The notes: a model not told the origin generated them from the sequence alone. Numbered from the stretch's first letter, positions 52,544-61,378 are shown. The stretch is DNA of 64,000 bases from Clostridia bacterium (GCA_017516825.1 JAFXBC010000034.1:1-64000), one strand, 5' to 3'. Numbers and translations are program-made.

Positions 52544-52572
52544 TTGATTCCGTGAGAAAACCGTGGTATACT
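52544..52572 (+). promoter_or_regulatory. Promoter of the amidohydrolase gene
   Basis: -35 TTGATT (52544-52549), 17-base spacer, -10 TATACT (52567-52572). Confidence 0.8.
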
Positions 52573-52611
52573 GTAAATAACAGTTTACAGCTATACTTGG
52601 AGCGCATCCCT

Positions 52612-53412
52612 ATGATCATCGATTTCCATACCCACGTTTTTCCCGATGCCTTGGCACCCAAGGCAGGGGCAAGTCTTTCCGCCACGGCAGGCTTCCCCAT
52701 GTTTTCCGATCTCACCGTTTCCGGTCAGCTTGCGGTGATGGCGGAGGACGGCATCGACCACGCCGTGGTGTTGAACACCGTCACCAACACCCGCCAGGTG
52801 GAGAAGGTAAATCTTTTTGCCCTGGAGACCGCAAAGAACTACCCTACCCTCTCCGTTTTCGGTTCCGTGCATCCCTTGGGAGAGGATCCCGCAGGGGTGT
52901 TGCAGAGGCTTTACGATCAGGGCTTGCGGGGATTGAAGCTCCACCCGGATTATCTGGGCATTCCCTTTGACGACCCTTCCTACCGTCCGGTCTTGAAGCT
53001 GGCAAGCGAATTGCAGATCCCCGTGGTGATCCACGCAGGGTTTGACCCGGTCTCTCCCGAGAAGGTACACGCCACGCCCAAGGCCATCCGTAAGGTAATG
53101 GCGGAATTCCCGGAACTGATCCTGGTGTGCGCCCACATGGGCGGCATGACGTTGTGGGAGGAGGTTCTGGAGGAACTTTGCGGACGGAGGGTGTATTTCG
53201 ACACCGCCATGTGCAGTCCCCGTACGGGGATGACCGCCGCCATGGGCAAGGCTCTGGTGTCTGCCCACGGAGCAGAGAACATCCTCTTCGGTTCGGATAT
53301 GCCCTGGGCAAGGCCTTCGGAGATCCTGGACTTCCTGGATACCTGGGGTCTGACGCCCGAGGAGCGGGAAGCCATCCTTTGGAAAAACGGAGCGGCACTC
53401 CTTCATATCTAA
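52612..53412 (+). CDS. Amidohydrolase family (COG2159-like) metal-dependent hydrolase
   Basis: 266 residues. TIM-barrel metal ligands are visible: DFHTHVFPD at residues 4-12, VVIHAGFD near 142, CAHMGG near 169 and the catalytic Asp in FGSDMPWARP near 226. The amidohydrolase_2 group includes decarboxylases and lactonases; the substrate cannot be read from sequence. ATG at 52612 has GGAG ten bases upstream; the earlier in-frame start at 52510 lies in the hppA terminator. It is a single-gene unit. Confidence 0.88.
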   Translation: MIIDFHTHVFPDALAPKAGASLSATAGFPMFSDLTVSGQLAVMAEDGIDHAVVLNTVTNTRQVEKVNLFALETAKNYPTLSVFGSVHPLGEDPAGVLQRLYDQGLRGLKLHPDYLGIPFDDPSYRPVLKLASELQIPVVIHAGFDPVSPEKVHATPKAIRKVMAEFPELILVCAHMGGMTLWEEVLEELCGRRVYFDTAMCSPRTGMTAAMGKALVSAHGAENILFGSDMPWARPSEILDFLDTWGLTPEEREAILWKNGAALLHI

Positions 53413-53558
53413 AGATATGCCGCAAGCCCAAAAAAGCGATTTTTCTGCCGTAAAAGGCTTTTGCGGGGGTGTGTTTTCCCGCTTTCGGTTGGATTTTTGG
53501 GCAATTTCCCCAATTTTTTTCGCCGTTTTTGTGCAAAGGCAAAAATCGAAAAATCCAC

Positions 53559-53587
53559 TTGATTATTTCGAAACAACATGGTATACT
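53559..53587 (+). promoter_or_regulatory. Promoter of the oligopeptide-binding lipoprotein gene
   Basis: -35 TTGATT (53559-53564), 17-base spacer, -10 TATACT (53582-53587). The 145 bases before it, after the amidohydrolase stop, hold no gene or clear terminator. Confidence 0.82.
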
Positions 53588-53603
53588 ATAACAGTATAAA
53601 AAT

Positions 53604-53666
53604 CCCTGATTGTCGGAAGCGGGGGGCTTTTCCCCTGTAAACGGCAACCCGTCGGGAATCATCAGG
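53604..53666 (+). promoter_or_regulatory. Structured 5' leader of the oligopeptide-binding gene
   Basis: CCTGAT (53605-53610) can pair with ATCAGG (53661-53666), right beside the ribosome site AGGAGG. Inside are GGGG/CCCC around a CTTTT loop and ACGG/CCGT-type short helices. The closing helix could hide or expose the ribosome site. No known riboswitch class was recognised. Confidence 0.45.
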
Positions 53667-53673
53667 AGGACAT

Positions 53674-55593
53674 ATGATGAAAAAGATTATCGCAATGACA
53701 CTGTGCCTTTGCCTCTGTCTGGCTGTTCTGACCTCTTGCGGTCTGGGCGAAGACGAGAAGGGCCCCAGCATTCAGCTGTATCTGGCGGATTTCCCCCAGA
53801 CCCTTGACCCCGCTCTGGTACATGCCAACCCTGACGTGACCCAGCTGCTCAGCCTGTTGTTCGAGCCGCTGACCACCATCGACGAGGACGGCGACGTTTC
53901 CGGCGCGCTGGCAAGCGACTGGTATTCCAGCTACGACTATGTCAACGAAGAATACGCGATCTACTTTGAGCTGGAGGAGACCTTCTGGTCCAACAGCAAC
54001 CAGGTCACCGCAGACGACGTGATCTACGCCTGGAAGCGTATCCTCTCCCCCAATACCGAAAGCCCCTACGCTTCTCTGCTGTACTGCATCAAGAACGCGA
54101 AGGCTGTTAAGGCCGGCATCATGACTTCCGACGACTTGGGCATCACCGCCGAGGACGACACTCTGCTGAAGGTGGTCTTTGAGGACGCCAAGGATTTCTC
54201 CGAGGAAGAGCAGAAGGAATACGGCATCTATCCCTACGTTTACGACGACGCTACCCACGAGGCAGCTTGCCAGCGTTTCGTTGAGACTGTTGCCAACGTT
54301 CACCTCTCTCCCGTTAAGGAAGACGTTGTAAAGCGTTACACCAACCATAAGGTTGACGGCGACGACCGTATCTATCAGTGGGGCGACTACTCCGCCGCTT
54401 CCATCGTATCCAACGGCCCCTTCAAGGTGCAGGCATACGAGATCGGTAACAAGCTGGTTCTGGAGCGTAACAACTACTACCGTCTGGAAGAGGAAATGGC
54501 TGTTGACAAGCACGTTACTCCCTACCGTCTGACCATCTACTATTACGAGGGCCAGCTTGGCTACGCGCCCAACGCGGCAGAGGGTCTGACCCAGGAGCAG
54601 TATCAGTCTCAGCGTTACGACAACGGCGAGATCTTCCTGCTTTCCGCTTTCAACAAGGACAACTACGGCAAGTATGCCGACGATATGGAGACTGCCTCCA
54701 CCACCAACGGCTACGCTTACCTGTTCAACACCAAGACCATCACCGACGCCAACGTTCGTAAGGCTCTCTCTGCGGCGCTGAACCGCAACGAGATCGTTAC
54801 CAACATCACCGCTACCGGTGAGATCGCCGCTACCGGCTACGTTCCCACCGGCGTTTACAATACCGAAAGCGGCACGGACTTCCGCGGCGTGGGCGGCGAT
54901 CTGTACGCCAACTACACCATGGACAACGCTAAGTCCTGGGCAAACGGTGCCAAGTCCTACAAGCTGATCTACCTGATCCCCGACGATATCAAGCGTTACG
55001 GCAACTACTACGATATCCGCGATAAGGTACAGGATTACAACGTTTATGCGGAGATCGCCAACTACGCAGTTGCCAAGTGGGGCGAGATCGGCATCAAGGT
55101 CACCGCTACCGGTCTGACCTACGACGCTTACATGGAAGCCTTGAAGACCGGCGATTTCGACATCATCGGTTACAGCGTGATCATGGACTCCACCGACGCG
55201 CTGGCATACCTGGCTCCCTTCGCTACCATGTACAGCGGCCGTATCGTTCCCATCAGCCTGGACGCCAAGTCCTATACTCCCGGCTACACCAACCTGGAGG
55301 ATGCTGATTACGACGCTCTGATCGACAAGGCAACTTACACCGCAGATCCCGCACAGCGCGCACAGGCTCTCCACGATGCAGAGGCAAAGCTGGTTGAGCT
55401 CTGCCCCGCTACCATGCTCTACTACCACACCACCAGCTACGTAGCTAAGGGTGATCTGAAGAGTATCGGCGACGCCGACTACTTCGGCAGCTTCTCCTTC
55501 ATCGACGCATCTCTCAAGAACTGGAGAGAGATCAACGCCAAGGAAGACGCTGAAAGTGCTGCTCTGGAAGAAGCCAACAACCCCGAAGCATAA
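53674..55593 (+). CDS. Oligopeptide-type ABC transporter substrate-binding lipoprotein
   Basis: 639 residues. A lipoprotein signal ends in the lipobox LTSC (Cys22). The mature part follows the SBP_bac_5 (OppA/DppA) plan: PQTLDPALVHANPDVTQLL near 42, FWSNSNQVTADDVIYAWKRI near 100 and the long second lobe with RKALSAALNRNEIV. It captures peptides or other solutes outside the membrane. AGGAGG precedes the ATG. No permease or ATPase gene is near, so it must share a transporter encoded elsewhere. Codon use rich in GTT and GCT indicates strong expression. Confidence 0.92.
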   Translation: MMKKIIAMTLCLCLCLAVLTSCGLGEDEKGPSIQLYLADFPQTLDPALVHANPDVTQLLSLLFEPLTTIDEDGDVSGALASDWYSSYDYVNEEYAIYFELEETFWSNSNQVTADDVIYAWKRILSPNTESPYASLLYCIKNAKAVKAGIMTSDDLGITAEDDTLLKVVFEDAKDFSEEEQKEYGIYPYVYDDATHEAACQRFVETVANVHLSPVKEDVVKRYTNHKVDGDDRIYQWGDYSAASIVSNGPFKVQAYEIGNKLVLERNNYYRLEEEMAVDKHVTPYRLTIYYYEGQLGYAPNAAEGLTQEQYQSQRYDNGEIFLLSAFNKDNYGKYADDMETASTTNGYAYLFNTKTITDANVRKALSAALNRNEIVTNITATGEIAATGYVPTGVYNTESGTDFRGVGGDLYANYTMDNAKSWANGAKSYKLIYLIPDDIKRYGNYYDIRDKVQDYNVYAEIANYAVAKWGEIGIKVTATGLTYDAYMEALKTGDFDIIGYSVIMDSTDALAYLAPFATMYSGRIVPISLDAKSYTPGYTNLEDADYDALIDKATYTADPAQRAQALHDAEAKLVELCPATMLYYHTTSYVAKGDLKSIGDADYFGSFSFIDASLKNWREINAKEDAESAALEEANNPEA

Positions 55594-55604
55594 CCGATGA
55601 ACCT

Positions 55605-55657
55605 TGAAGATCCTCTTAGCGCAGGGGCTCCCTACACTAAGGGGATCTTTCCTTTTT
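55605..55657 (+). terminator. Terminator after the oligopeptide-binding gene
   Basis: Arms AAGATCCTCTTAG and CTAAGGGGATCTT with an 17-base loop, followed by TCCTTTTTC. Strong stem, imperfect T run. Confidence 0.75.
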
Positions 55658-55682
55658 CAAAACACGAAAGGAAGTTTGCTCT

Positions 55683-58259
55683 ATGAAAAAAAGATTGCTT
55701 TCCGCGTTGCTCTTGCTTGCTCTGCTGTTGGCGGGCTGTGCAGGGGCCACCGAAAACTCCTCCGGCGGAGAGAGTTCCACCCTCCCGGAGGAACTGCCCG
55801 CATGGCAGAACCGCGTCCATCAGATCGACGCTCTGTACGGCGAGGAAGCTACCCGTTTGGACAAAGTACCCGTTATGCTTTCCAAGGGCGGCACCGTAAC
55901 CGCCTCCCGGGAGGGTGACGGAGACTTGGCGTTGCTCACCGACGGTACATTCGTAGAGGGCACCGACGACAAGATGACGGTAAAATTCTCCCAAGGGGAG
56001 GAGCTGGCCCTCACTTTGGATCTGGGGAAGGTGACCGATGGCATTTACGATCTGGGCATCGGCATGCTGTACGCGGCAAGCAAGAAGGCCAGCCTGCCCA
56101 AGGAAGTGGCCTTCTACGTTTCCGACGACGGGGAGAACTACATCCTGATAGGCATTGCCCACCGCTCTGCCGACGTGACCGCCAACGCGGGGAACAAGAT
56201 CATCCTGCCCTTGCAGAATCAGATCTCTGCCCGCTACGTGAAAGCGGTGATCACCGTGGACGCCTTTATTTCCGATGTGATCCTGGTGGACGAGCTGTTC
56301 GCTTTGACTTACGGTGAGCCCGGTAATGAGCAGGAAGAAGACGCGGTTTACGACGAATACTATAACAACCCGCCCCTGCCCACTGTGACGGAGGATCTGT
56401 TCTGGGACAAGAGCGAATCCGATTACACCAAGGCACAGAACCTGGTTTCCGGCAAAGAGTACCGCATCAAGTCTACCTTCCGCGTGGACGAGCAGTTCCA
56501 GACGGATTACTATAACTCCCCCATCACCAACAAGGCTCTCACCGACGGCAAGACCGGCGGCAGCAGCTTCGGTGACGGCGCGTACTTCCATTTCACCCGC
56601 TTCTTGGGACGTACGATCTTCTTCGACCTGGAGAAGGTCAGCGGGGTCTCCTCCGTGACCGTAGGCTTTTTGATGGATAAGCCTACCGGCATCACTCTGC
56701 CGGAGACGGTGACCGTTCTGGGCTCTATGGACGGCGTGAGCTGGGGAGAACTGGCCATCGGCACTCCCACCACCACGAGAAACGACGCGCACCGCGTATC
56801 CTTCAAGCTGGACTTTGACAAGACGGCAGTCCGCTTTATCGCCGTGAAGACCGGAGTGAACAGCCATCTCTGGATGGACGAGATCACCGTGACGGGCACC
56901 AAGGACGTTACCGGCGCTAAGAAGCTTGAGGTGAAGGAAGAGGACAAGGTATACCCCAACCAATACATCTCCCCCGACGTGTTGGGAGGCATTGAGAACA
57001 TCATTCTCATGTACACCTTCAAGAACGAAAACCCCGCCACCGGCTTGAACACCGTAGAGGAGCTTCTCCCCTACGTGGCCTACTACGATCAGACCGGCGA
57101 GATGAAGGACAGCTTCTTTGATTCCTTCCTGTTCTTGCCCTGCAGTACCACCTGCCCCTCCGGCGGACATTTGTATTACGATGCCAAGGCACCCTCCCGT
57201 GCCTCCGACTGGCTGTTGTTTGAGGACGATCTGTTCAGCGAAGGGGCCAACGTTCCCGCATTGAACCAAGCCGTCTCCATCATGGACGAGACCCTGGGCA
57301 CGGATACGGAGCTGCCCGTCTTCTTCTCCATCTTCTCCACCGTTTACGGGGATAAGGGCTTCGGTGATATTGAAGGGGAGATCGGCGGCGTCGACTTCAC
57401 CAAGATCGAGGACCGCAAGAAGGTCATCGCCTGGTGGATCGATCACCAGGCAGAGCGGTTTGAGCAGGGAGACTACGACAACCTGGCTCTCAAGGGCTTC
57501 TACTGGTATCACGAGGCCATCGAGACCTCCGATCCCCACGAGATCGAGCTGGTGAAATTTACCGCGGATTACCTCCATTCCAAGGGCTTCTACTTCATCT
57601 GGATCCCCTACTATCAGTCCAGCGGGTTCGCCAACTGGAAGAGCTACGGCTTCGACGCGGCGGTGATGCAGCCCAACTATATGTTCAGCAGCGACGTTCC
57701 CGAATCCCGTCTTTACGACAACGCGGAATACACCAAGATGCTGGGCTTGGGCGTAGAAATCGAGGCGGATTACGCCGTGACCTCCGATCCCACCAAGCGT
57801 GAGAAATACAGAGATTACCTGCGGGTAGGCGTGGAGACGGGGTATATGCACTCCATCAAGATGTACTATCAGGACGGCGGCCCCGGCGTTTACTACAACG
57901 CATACAAATCCACCAATTCCCTGTACCGCTCGGTATACGACGAGACCTACCGCTACGCCAAGGGGACGCTCTACTTCGGTATCCCCGAGCTGGAGTCCAC
58001 CGAGTTCCACGGAAAGCAGGATAAGACGCTGATCATCTTCCCCGACACGAAGAACGACACCGCAGTGACCGCCGCGCTGGTGGGCGCGCCTAAGTACGGC
58101 TCTGTGCGAGCCGCCAACAACGGACGGCTGTACTACTACCCCGCAGAAGGGTTTGTGGGCACGGACACCTTCGTGATCCGCGACGCCAACAACGAAAAAG
58201 ACCCCGGCATCTTGATCACCGTGGTCATTGAAGAAGCGGAAGCGGAAGAAAAAGAATAA
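55683..58259 (+). CDS. DUF4855 lipoprotein with discoidin-like and Ig-like domains
   Basis: 858 residues. Lipobox LAGC (Cys19). Two jelly-roll regions of F5/8 type C character follow (about 60-220 and 240-420; EVAFYVSDDGENYILIG and ETVTVLGSMDGVSWGELAIG are typical). The core (about 430-750) fits DUF4855, a putative TIM-barrel glycosidase-like domain, with KGFYWYHEAI and FIWIPYYQSSGFANWKSYG. The last 90 residues resemble a cadherin/Ig-like repeat (YYYPAEGFVGTDTFVIRD). It is likely a surface glycan-binding or glycan-cleaving protein. AAAGGAAG precedes the ATG. Confidence 0.8.
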   Translation: MKKRLLSALLLLALLLAGCAGATENSSGGESSTLPEELPAWQNRVHQIDALYGEEATRLDKVPVMLSKGGTVTASREGDGDLALLTDGTFVEGTDDKMTVKFSQGEELALTLDLGKVTDGIYDLGIGMLYAASKKASLPKEVAFYVSDDGENYILIGIAHRSADVTANAGNKIILPLQNQISARYVKAVITVDAFISDVILVDELFALTYGEPGNEQEEDAVYDEYYNNPPLPTVTEDLFWDKSESDYTKAQNLVSGKEYRIKSTFRVDEQFQTDYYNSPITNKALTDGKTGGSSFGDGAYFHFTRFLGRTIFFDLEKVSGVSSVTVGFLMDKPTGITLPETVTVLGSMDGVSWGELAIGTPTTTRNDAHRVSFKLDFDKTAVRFIAVKTGVNSHLWMDEITVTGTKDVTGAKKLEVKEEDKVYPNQYISPDVLGGIENIILMYTFKNENPATGLNTVEELLPYVAYYDQTGEMKDSFFDSFLFLPCSTTCPSGGHLYYDAKAPSRASDWLLFEDDLFSEGANVPALNQAVSIMDETLGTDTELPVFFSIFSTVYGDKGFGDIEGEIGGVDFTKIEDRKKVIAWWIDHQAERFEQGDYDNLALKGFYWYHEAIETSDPHEIELVKFTADYLHSKGFYFIWIPYYQSSGFANWKSYGFDAAVMQPNYMFSSDVPESRLYDNAEYTKMLGLGVEIEADYAVTSDPTKREKYRDYLRVGVETGYMHSIKMYYQDGGPGVYYNAYKSTNSLYRSVYDETYRYAKGTLYFGIPELESTEFHGKQDKTLIIFPDTKNDTAVTAALVGAPKYGSVRAANNGRLYYYPAEGFVGTDTFVIRDANNEKDPGILITVVIEEAEAEEKE

Positions 58260-58265
58260 GAATAC

Positions 58266-58296
58266 AAGGCCGGGTCGCGAGACTCGGCCTTATTAT
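58266..58296 (+). terminator. Terminator of the DUF4855 gene
   Basis: Hairpin AAGGCCGGGTC/GACTCGGCCTT with loop gcga, followed by ATTATAT. Stem is strong; T run weak. Confidence 0.75.
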
Positions 58297-58341
58297 ATAC
58301 CATGTACAAAAACAAGAACAAGAGTTCTGCATTTTTTACAA

Positions 58342-58371
58342 TTGACAGCGTCGAGGGAAATATGATATACT
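58342..58371 (+). promoter_or_regulatory. Promoter upstream of the 24-codon ORF
   Basis: -35 TTGACA (58342-58347), 18-base spacer, -10 TATACT (58366-58371). It precedes both the short ORF and the 58519 lipoprotein gene. Confidence 0.8.
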
Positions 58372-58415
58372 GCAAATGAGGTAGTAGACAAAAAAACGGA
58401 AAGGAAGTGAGTCCA

Positions 58416-58490
58416 ATGGGCAGTACCGATACGGAAGCGACAGAACAAGCCACGTCTTGCGGGTATTTTTATATGCCCGTAGGACACTAA
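58416..58490 (+). CDS. 24-residue peptide ORF with its own ribosome site
   Basis: ATG at 58416 follows AAAGGAAG by nine bases; stop at 58490. The peptide has an acidic Thr/Glu-rich first half (MGSTDTEATEQAT) and ends SCGYFYMPVGH, with one Cys near the middle and an aromatic C-terminus. It lies between a strong promoter and the lipoprotein gene, ending 28 bases before that start. It could be a secretion-independent signal peptide, a leader peptide controlling the lipoprotein, or a modified-peptide precursor. No family was recognised. Confidence 0.5.
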   Translation: MGSTDTEATEQATSCGYFYMPVGH

Positions 58491-58518
58491 CTATCGACTT
58501 TTTTCGGGAGGTAAGACC

Positions 58519-59721
58519 ATGAAAAAAAGGCTTATGGCAATTCTTCTTTGCCATTCCGTTCTTTTGATGGCCTGCGCCTGTGCAGCCGAAATCATGGAGC
58601 CGCCCGCCGTTTCCGAGACGGAGAGCAAGGCTTCCACACCCCAGTTTACCCTTTCCGAGGTGAACGCGGAAAGCTCCAAGACAGAGGAGCCTGCCGCCCC
58701 CTCCGAAACCGCTCCCGCGGAATCCGAACCCCAAGGAACCATCTCCATGGAGGAATCGGAGATCGAGTTGGAACCCGTCCAGCCTGTTGAGCCTGTTCAA
58801 CCCATTGAACCTATCAAGCCGGAAGAAAAAGAGACCACTTTGGAAAAGGTGCTGTCCTTTGACATCGGCGAAGACGGATTGTTCGCATACGAATTTCTTT
58901 ATCCGAACGATGGACCGGCTACCGATCCCGTAGAAATCGTATTTCCGCCTGTTCGCGCAGTGGACGAGAACGGGAATCTATACGTGCAGTACTTTATCGA
59001 TTGGGATCCGTACGTTTTTTGCGTCAACACAGGAGAAAAGGTAGCCATCAAACGCAAGGAAAATTGGGGTATGCACGTTAAGGATGGCAGGATCTTCTTG
59101 ACGTCAAACTTGATGGATACAAAGGGTATTCTGGAATATACCCTTGAGGGACTCCAGAGGGAATATATATCCAAAGCTTTCGTTTACGGCACTAAGTTGC
59201 GCTTCGACGCTCTGGGAGAACCTTACGTGGCGATCCCCGAGGTCGGGCTCCAAACGTTGGATGGCGAGATCTTGAAAATGGAGACATATCCGAAGATCAC
59301 CGCCGATGATGACGGCGTGCAGAGCCTCACCTACGGCAACTACCAGGAGGTTTTGCCCTCCGACGAACGTTACCATAGCTTTAGTATGTACGGAGATCGC
59401 ATGATTAGGGCATCGGATGGTAAGTGGAGCATTTACGACCTTTCCGATAACACCTTGTACCGCTTTACCTGTGACATTGCCGGCAACAAAAACAACAGAG
59501 CGGAATGCTATATCTCCGACGGCGAAGGGGCGATCACGTCCTATACCCGAAGATTCTTTACCTTGGGCGATACCGTTATAGAAGCGATGGAATTTGAACT
59601 CATCACTTCTTGGAACGGAGATCTGTATTTGCTGGCTTATTATCCCGACCATGGCGATCTTTACCGTTTTGAGCTGGGATATACGGAGTTTCCTGTGGAA
59701 GGTCTTGAAAATGCAGAATAA
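58519..59721 (+). CDS. Lipoprotein with Pro/Glu-rich linker and beta-propeller-like domain
   Basis: 400 residues. Signal peptide with lipobox LMAC (Cys19), followed by a low-complexity Ser/Thr/Pro/Glu linker (about 25-105, with repeated PVQPVEPVQPIEPIKPEE) that would lift the domain off the membrane. The rest (110-400) alternates strands with repeated short motifs such as DENGNLYVQYF and ALGEPYVAIPEV, typical of beta-propellers. Function unknown. GGGAGGT lies ten bases before the ATG. It is probably co-transcribed with the 24-codon ORF. Confidence 0.75.
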   Translation: MKKRLMAILLCHSVLLMACACAAEIMEPPAVSETESKASTPQFTLSEVNAESSKTEEPAAPSETAPAESEPQGTISMEESEIELEPVQPVEPVQPIEPIKPEEKETTLEKVLSFDIGEDGLFAYEFLYPNDGPATDPVEIVFPPVRAVDENGNLYVQYFIDWDPYVFCVNTGEKVAIKRKENWGMHVKDGRIFLTSNLMDTKGILEYTLEGLQREYISKAFVYGTKLRFDALGEPYVAIPEVGLQTLDGEILKMETYPKITADDDGVQSLTYGNYQEVLPSDERYHSFSMYGDRMIRASDGKWSIYDLSDNTLYRFTCDIAGNKNNRAECYISDGEGAITSYTRRFFTLGDTVIEAMEFELITSWNGDLYLLAYYPDHGDLYRFELGYTEFPVEGLENAE

Positions 59722-59728
59722 CAAAAAT

Positions 59729-59760
59729 GCGCTTCCTGCAAAACAGGAGGCGCTTTTTTG
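59729..59760 (+). terminator. Terminator of the 58519 gene
   Basis: Ten-pair hairpin GCGCTTCCTG/CAGGAGGCGC with loop caaaa, followed by TTTTTT. Confidence 0.92.
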
Positions 59761-59799
59761 GCGGGAAAGGTTCCGACCGTGCAGAACCAAAGACAGTTT

Positions 59800-60510
59800 T
59801 TACAAAGTTTTCAAATAGGCAAGCAGATCGTCAAAGCCGCCGTGAGGGATGGCAGAGAGGTCTGTTTCTTTTTTGTTGATGAGGCAATCGGTGAGCAGAA
59901 ATACGGGGATGCCCAGGGTAGCGGCGGCAAGATCCTCGGTGGCGTCGTTGCCGATCATCACACATTCCTCGGGGGTACAGCCAAGGGCCTCCAGCACGTC
60001 CCGATAATACGCGGGGTTGGGCTTGCACCGGCGGGAATTCTCGTAGGTGGTGACCAGGGCGAAGTCCTCCCTGTGAAGTCCTGCCCAGCGGATACGGCTT
60101 TCCGTAGCCACGGCGGGGAAAATGGGGTTGGTGGCCAGGGCCAGACGGAAGCCTCTTTCCTTGAGGTAGGCGATCACCTCGGCCGCTTGGGGAGCGAAGC
60201 CGCAGGATGCCTGCACCTGTGCAAACTCGTTGCGGTAATAGTGATCGAAAATGGGTTCGTCCTTCCGTACGTCCTCCCCGAACACGGTGGCAAAGGAGGC
60301 CCAGAAGGCTTCCTCGTTGGTAACACTTCCGTCGTTCTTCACCATGGCGGCGGTGCCCTGCCAGATGGCGGCAATCAGCTTTTCCGGGTCGTAGCCGTGG
60401 GGGGCAAGCTTTTTGGCAAGCAATCCGAAGTAGGCCTTGACGAAAACGTCCTGGTCCATGGGAAGGAGGGTTCCGTCCAGGTCGAACAGCACGGTGGTGA
60501 TCTTTGACAT
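59800..60510 (-). CDS. HAD-superfamily hydrolase
   Basis: 236 residues. The HAD nucleophile motif is VLFDLDGTLLP (about 6-16), motif II LALATNPIF near 113, motif III Lys in RRCKPNPAYY near 151 and motif IV MIGNDATEDLAAA near 175. A helical cap lies between motifs I and II. It dephosphorylates an unknown small molecule in the cytoplasm, in the manner of phosphoglycolate-type phosphatases. Start at 60510 follows AAAGGA; an in-frame ATG at 60537 contains that site. Confidence 0.88.
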   Translation of the reverse strand: MSKITTVLFDLDGTLLPMDQDVFVKAYFGLLAKKLAPHGYDPEKLIAAIWQGTAAMVKNDGSVTNEEAFWASFATVFGEDVRKDEPIFDHYYRNEFAQVQASCGFAPQAAEVIAYLKERGFRLALATNPIFPAVATESRIRWAGLHREDFALVTTYENSRRCKPNPAYYRDVLEALGCTPEECVMIGNDATEDLAAATLGIPVFLLTDCLINKKETDLSAIPHGGFDDLLAYLKTL

Positions 60511-60545
60511 AGGTATGACGTCCTTTTCTCGTTTCATTCCCTTAT

Positions 60546-60574
60546 AGAATAGCCTGTTTTTGCCGAAAAAGCAA
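60546..60574 (-). promoter_or_regulatory. Possible promoter of the HAD gene
   Basis: Read leftwards: -35 TTGCTT (60569-60574), 17-base spacer, -10 TATTCT (60546-60551). It lies between the M50 stop and the HAD start. Confidence 0.6.
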
Positions 60575-60601
60575 GGGGCGGGAGGATTTGTTCAAAGTCT
60601 T

Positions 60602-61186
60602 TTAACAAAAACCCGTGGCCAGCAGGATGGCGGACAGCAGGAGATACCACAAGGGGAACTCTGCCGCCCTTCCCATCGCCAACAGCAATGTGGCTAAAAG
60701 CATTGCCGTCACGCGGGAGACGATGCGGCAGGTGGTCTCGGCTGCTTCAGTCGGGAGGTGGCGGGAGAGGATGCAGGAGAGCAGTTTTCCCCCGTCCAGA
60801 GCCTGCCAGGGCAACAGATTCAAAAAGGCAAGGAATCCGTTTGCCAGGATAAAAAACAGCAGATAAGGGCTTCTCATCCCCCAAGGGAGGCAGATCAGCA
60901 GGGCCACCAGGTTTGCTCCCGCCCCTGCGAAGGCCACCCAGCCGGAGGCGGCAAGGGAGCAGAGGCTGTCGTCGTAGAGGATCACCGCGCCCATGGGGTT
61001 GAGATCCACCCGTCTCACCGGGAGGGAAAAGGCTTTCATGGCAAGGAGGTGTCCTCCCTCGTGGAGGAGGGCGGCGGTCAGCAGAAGCAGGGTTGGGAGG
61101 GGGCCTTCCAGGTACAAGGTCAGAAAAAAGGCGGGGAGGGCGAACAGGCTCACCCGCAATTTGAGTCGTGGGAAGACGGCGTACAT
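60602..61186 (-). CDS. M50-family site-2 protease (SpoIVFB-like)
   Basis: 194 residues, multi-pass membrane metalloprotease. The zinc motif HExxH is in LLHEGGHLLAMKAF (about 42-46) and the third ligand region is NLLPWQALDGGKLL (about 118-131), as in SpoIVFB. In sporulators SpoIVFB cuts pro-sigma-K in the mother cell; this protein is shorter than the Bacillus enzyme and lacks a CBS domain. Its neighbours (spoIIGA-sigE, divergent) favour a sporulation role, but that is inference. Its start abuts the stop of a 63-residue membrane protein. Confidence 0.85.
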   Translation of the reverse strand: MYAVFPRLKLRVSLFALPAFFLTLYLEGPLPTLLLLTAALLHEGGHLLAMKAFSLPVRRVDLNPMGAVILYDDSLCSLAASGWVAFAGAGANLVALLICLPWGMRSPYLLFFILANGFLAFLNLLPWQALDGGKLLSCILSRHLPTEAAETTCRIVSRVTAMLLATLLLAMGRAAEFPLWYLLLSAILLATGFC

Positions 61187-61378
61187 TCAGCCCTCCATAG
61201 CTTTCTTCAAGGTGTCAATGAGACTTTGGGGAGCAAAGGAAGACTCCCCCGCCATGGTTTGGGCGGCCTGGGAATTCAGCCAGAGCAGGCGCAACGTACA
61301 AAAGAGGAACAACAGCAAAAGCAACCACAAAAGCCACTCGTTTTTCACCTTGCGAAACAAGAGAAAGGGTTTCTTCAC
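61187..61378 (-). CDS. Small membrane protein paired with the M50 protease
   Basis: 63 residues from GTG at 61378, ending one base before the protease ATG. One hydrophobic helix (about 14-33, EWLLWLLLLLFLFCTLRLLW) follows a basic N-terminus; the tail ends SLIDTLKKAMEG. SpoIVFB in Bacillus is held inactive by the membrane protein SpoIVFA; this could be a much reduced partner, but no SpoIVFA similarity is visible. The ribosome site is weak (GGAAAGG, 13 bases away). Confidence 0.55.
   Translation of the reverse strand: MKKPFLLFRKVKNEWLLWLLLLLFLFCTLRLLWLNSQAAQTMAGESSFAPQSLIDTLKKAMEG

Noticed and set aside
55632-58010. 792-codon open frame opposite the DUF4855 gene
   Set aside because: No signal, motif or ribosome site; the plus-strand lipoprotein is clear.
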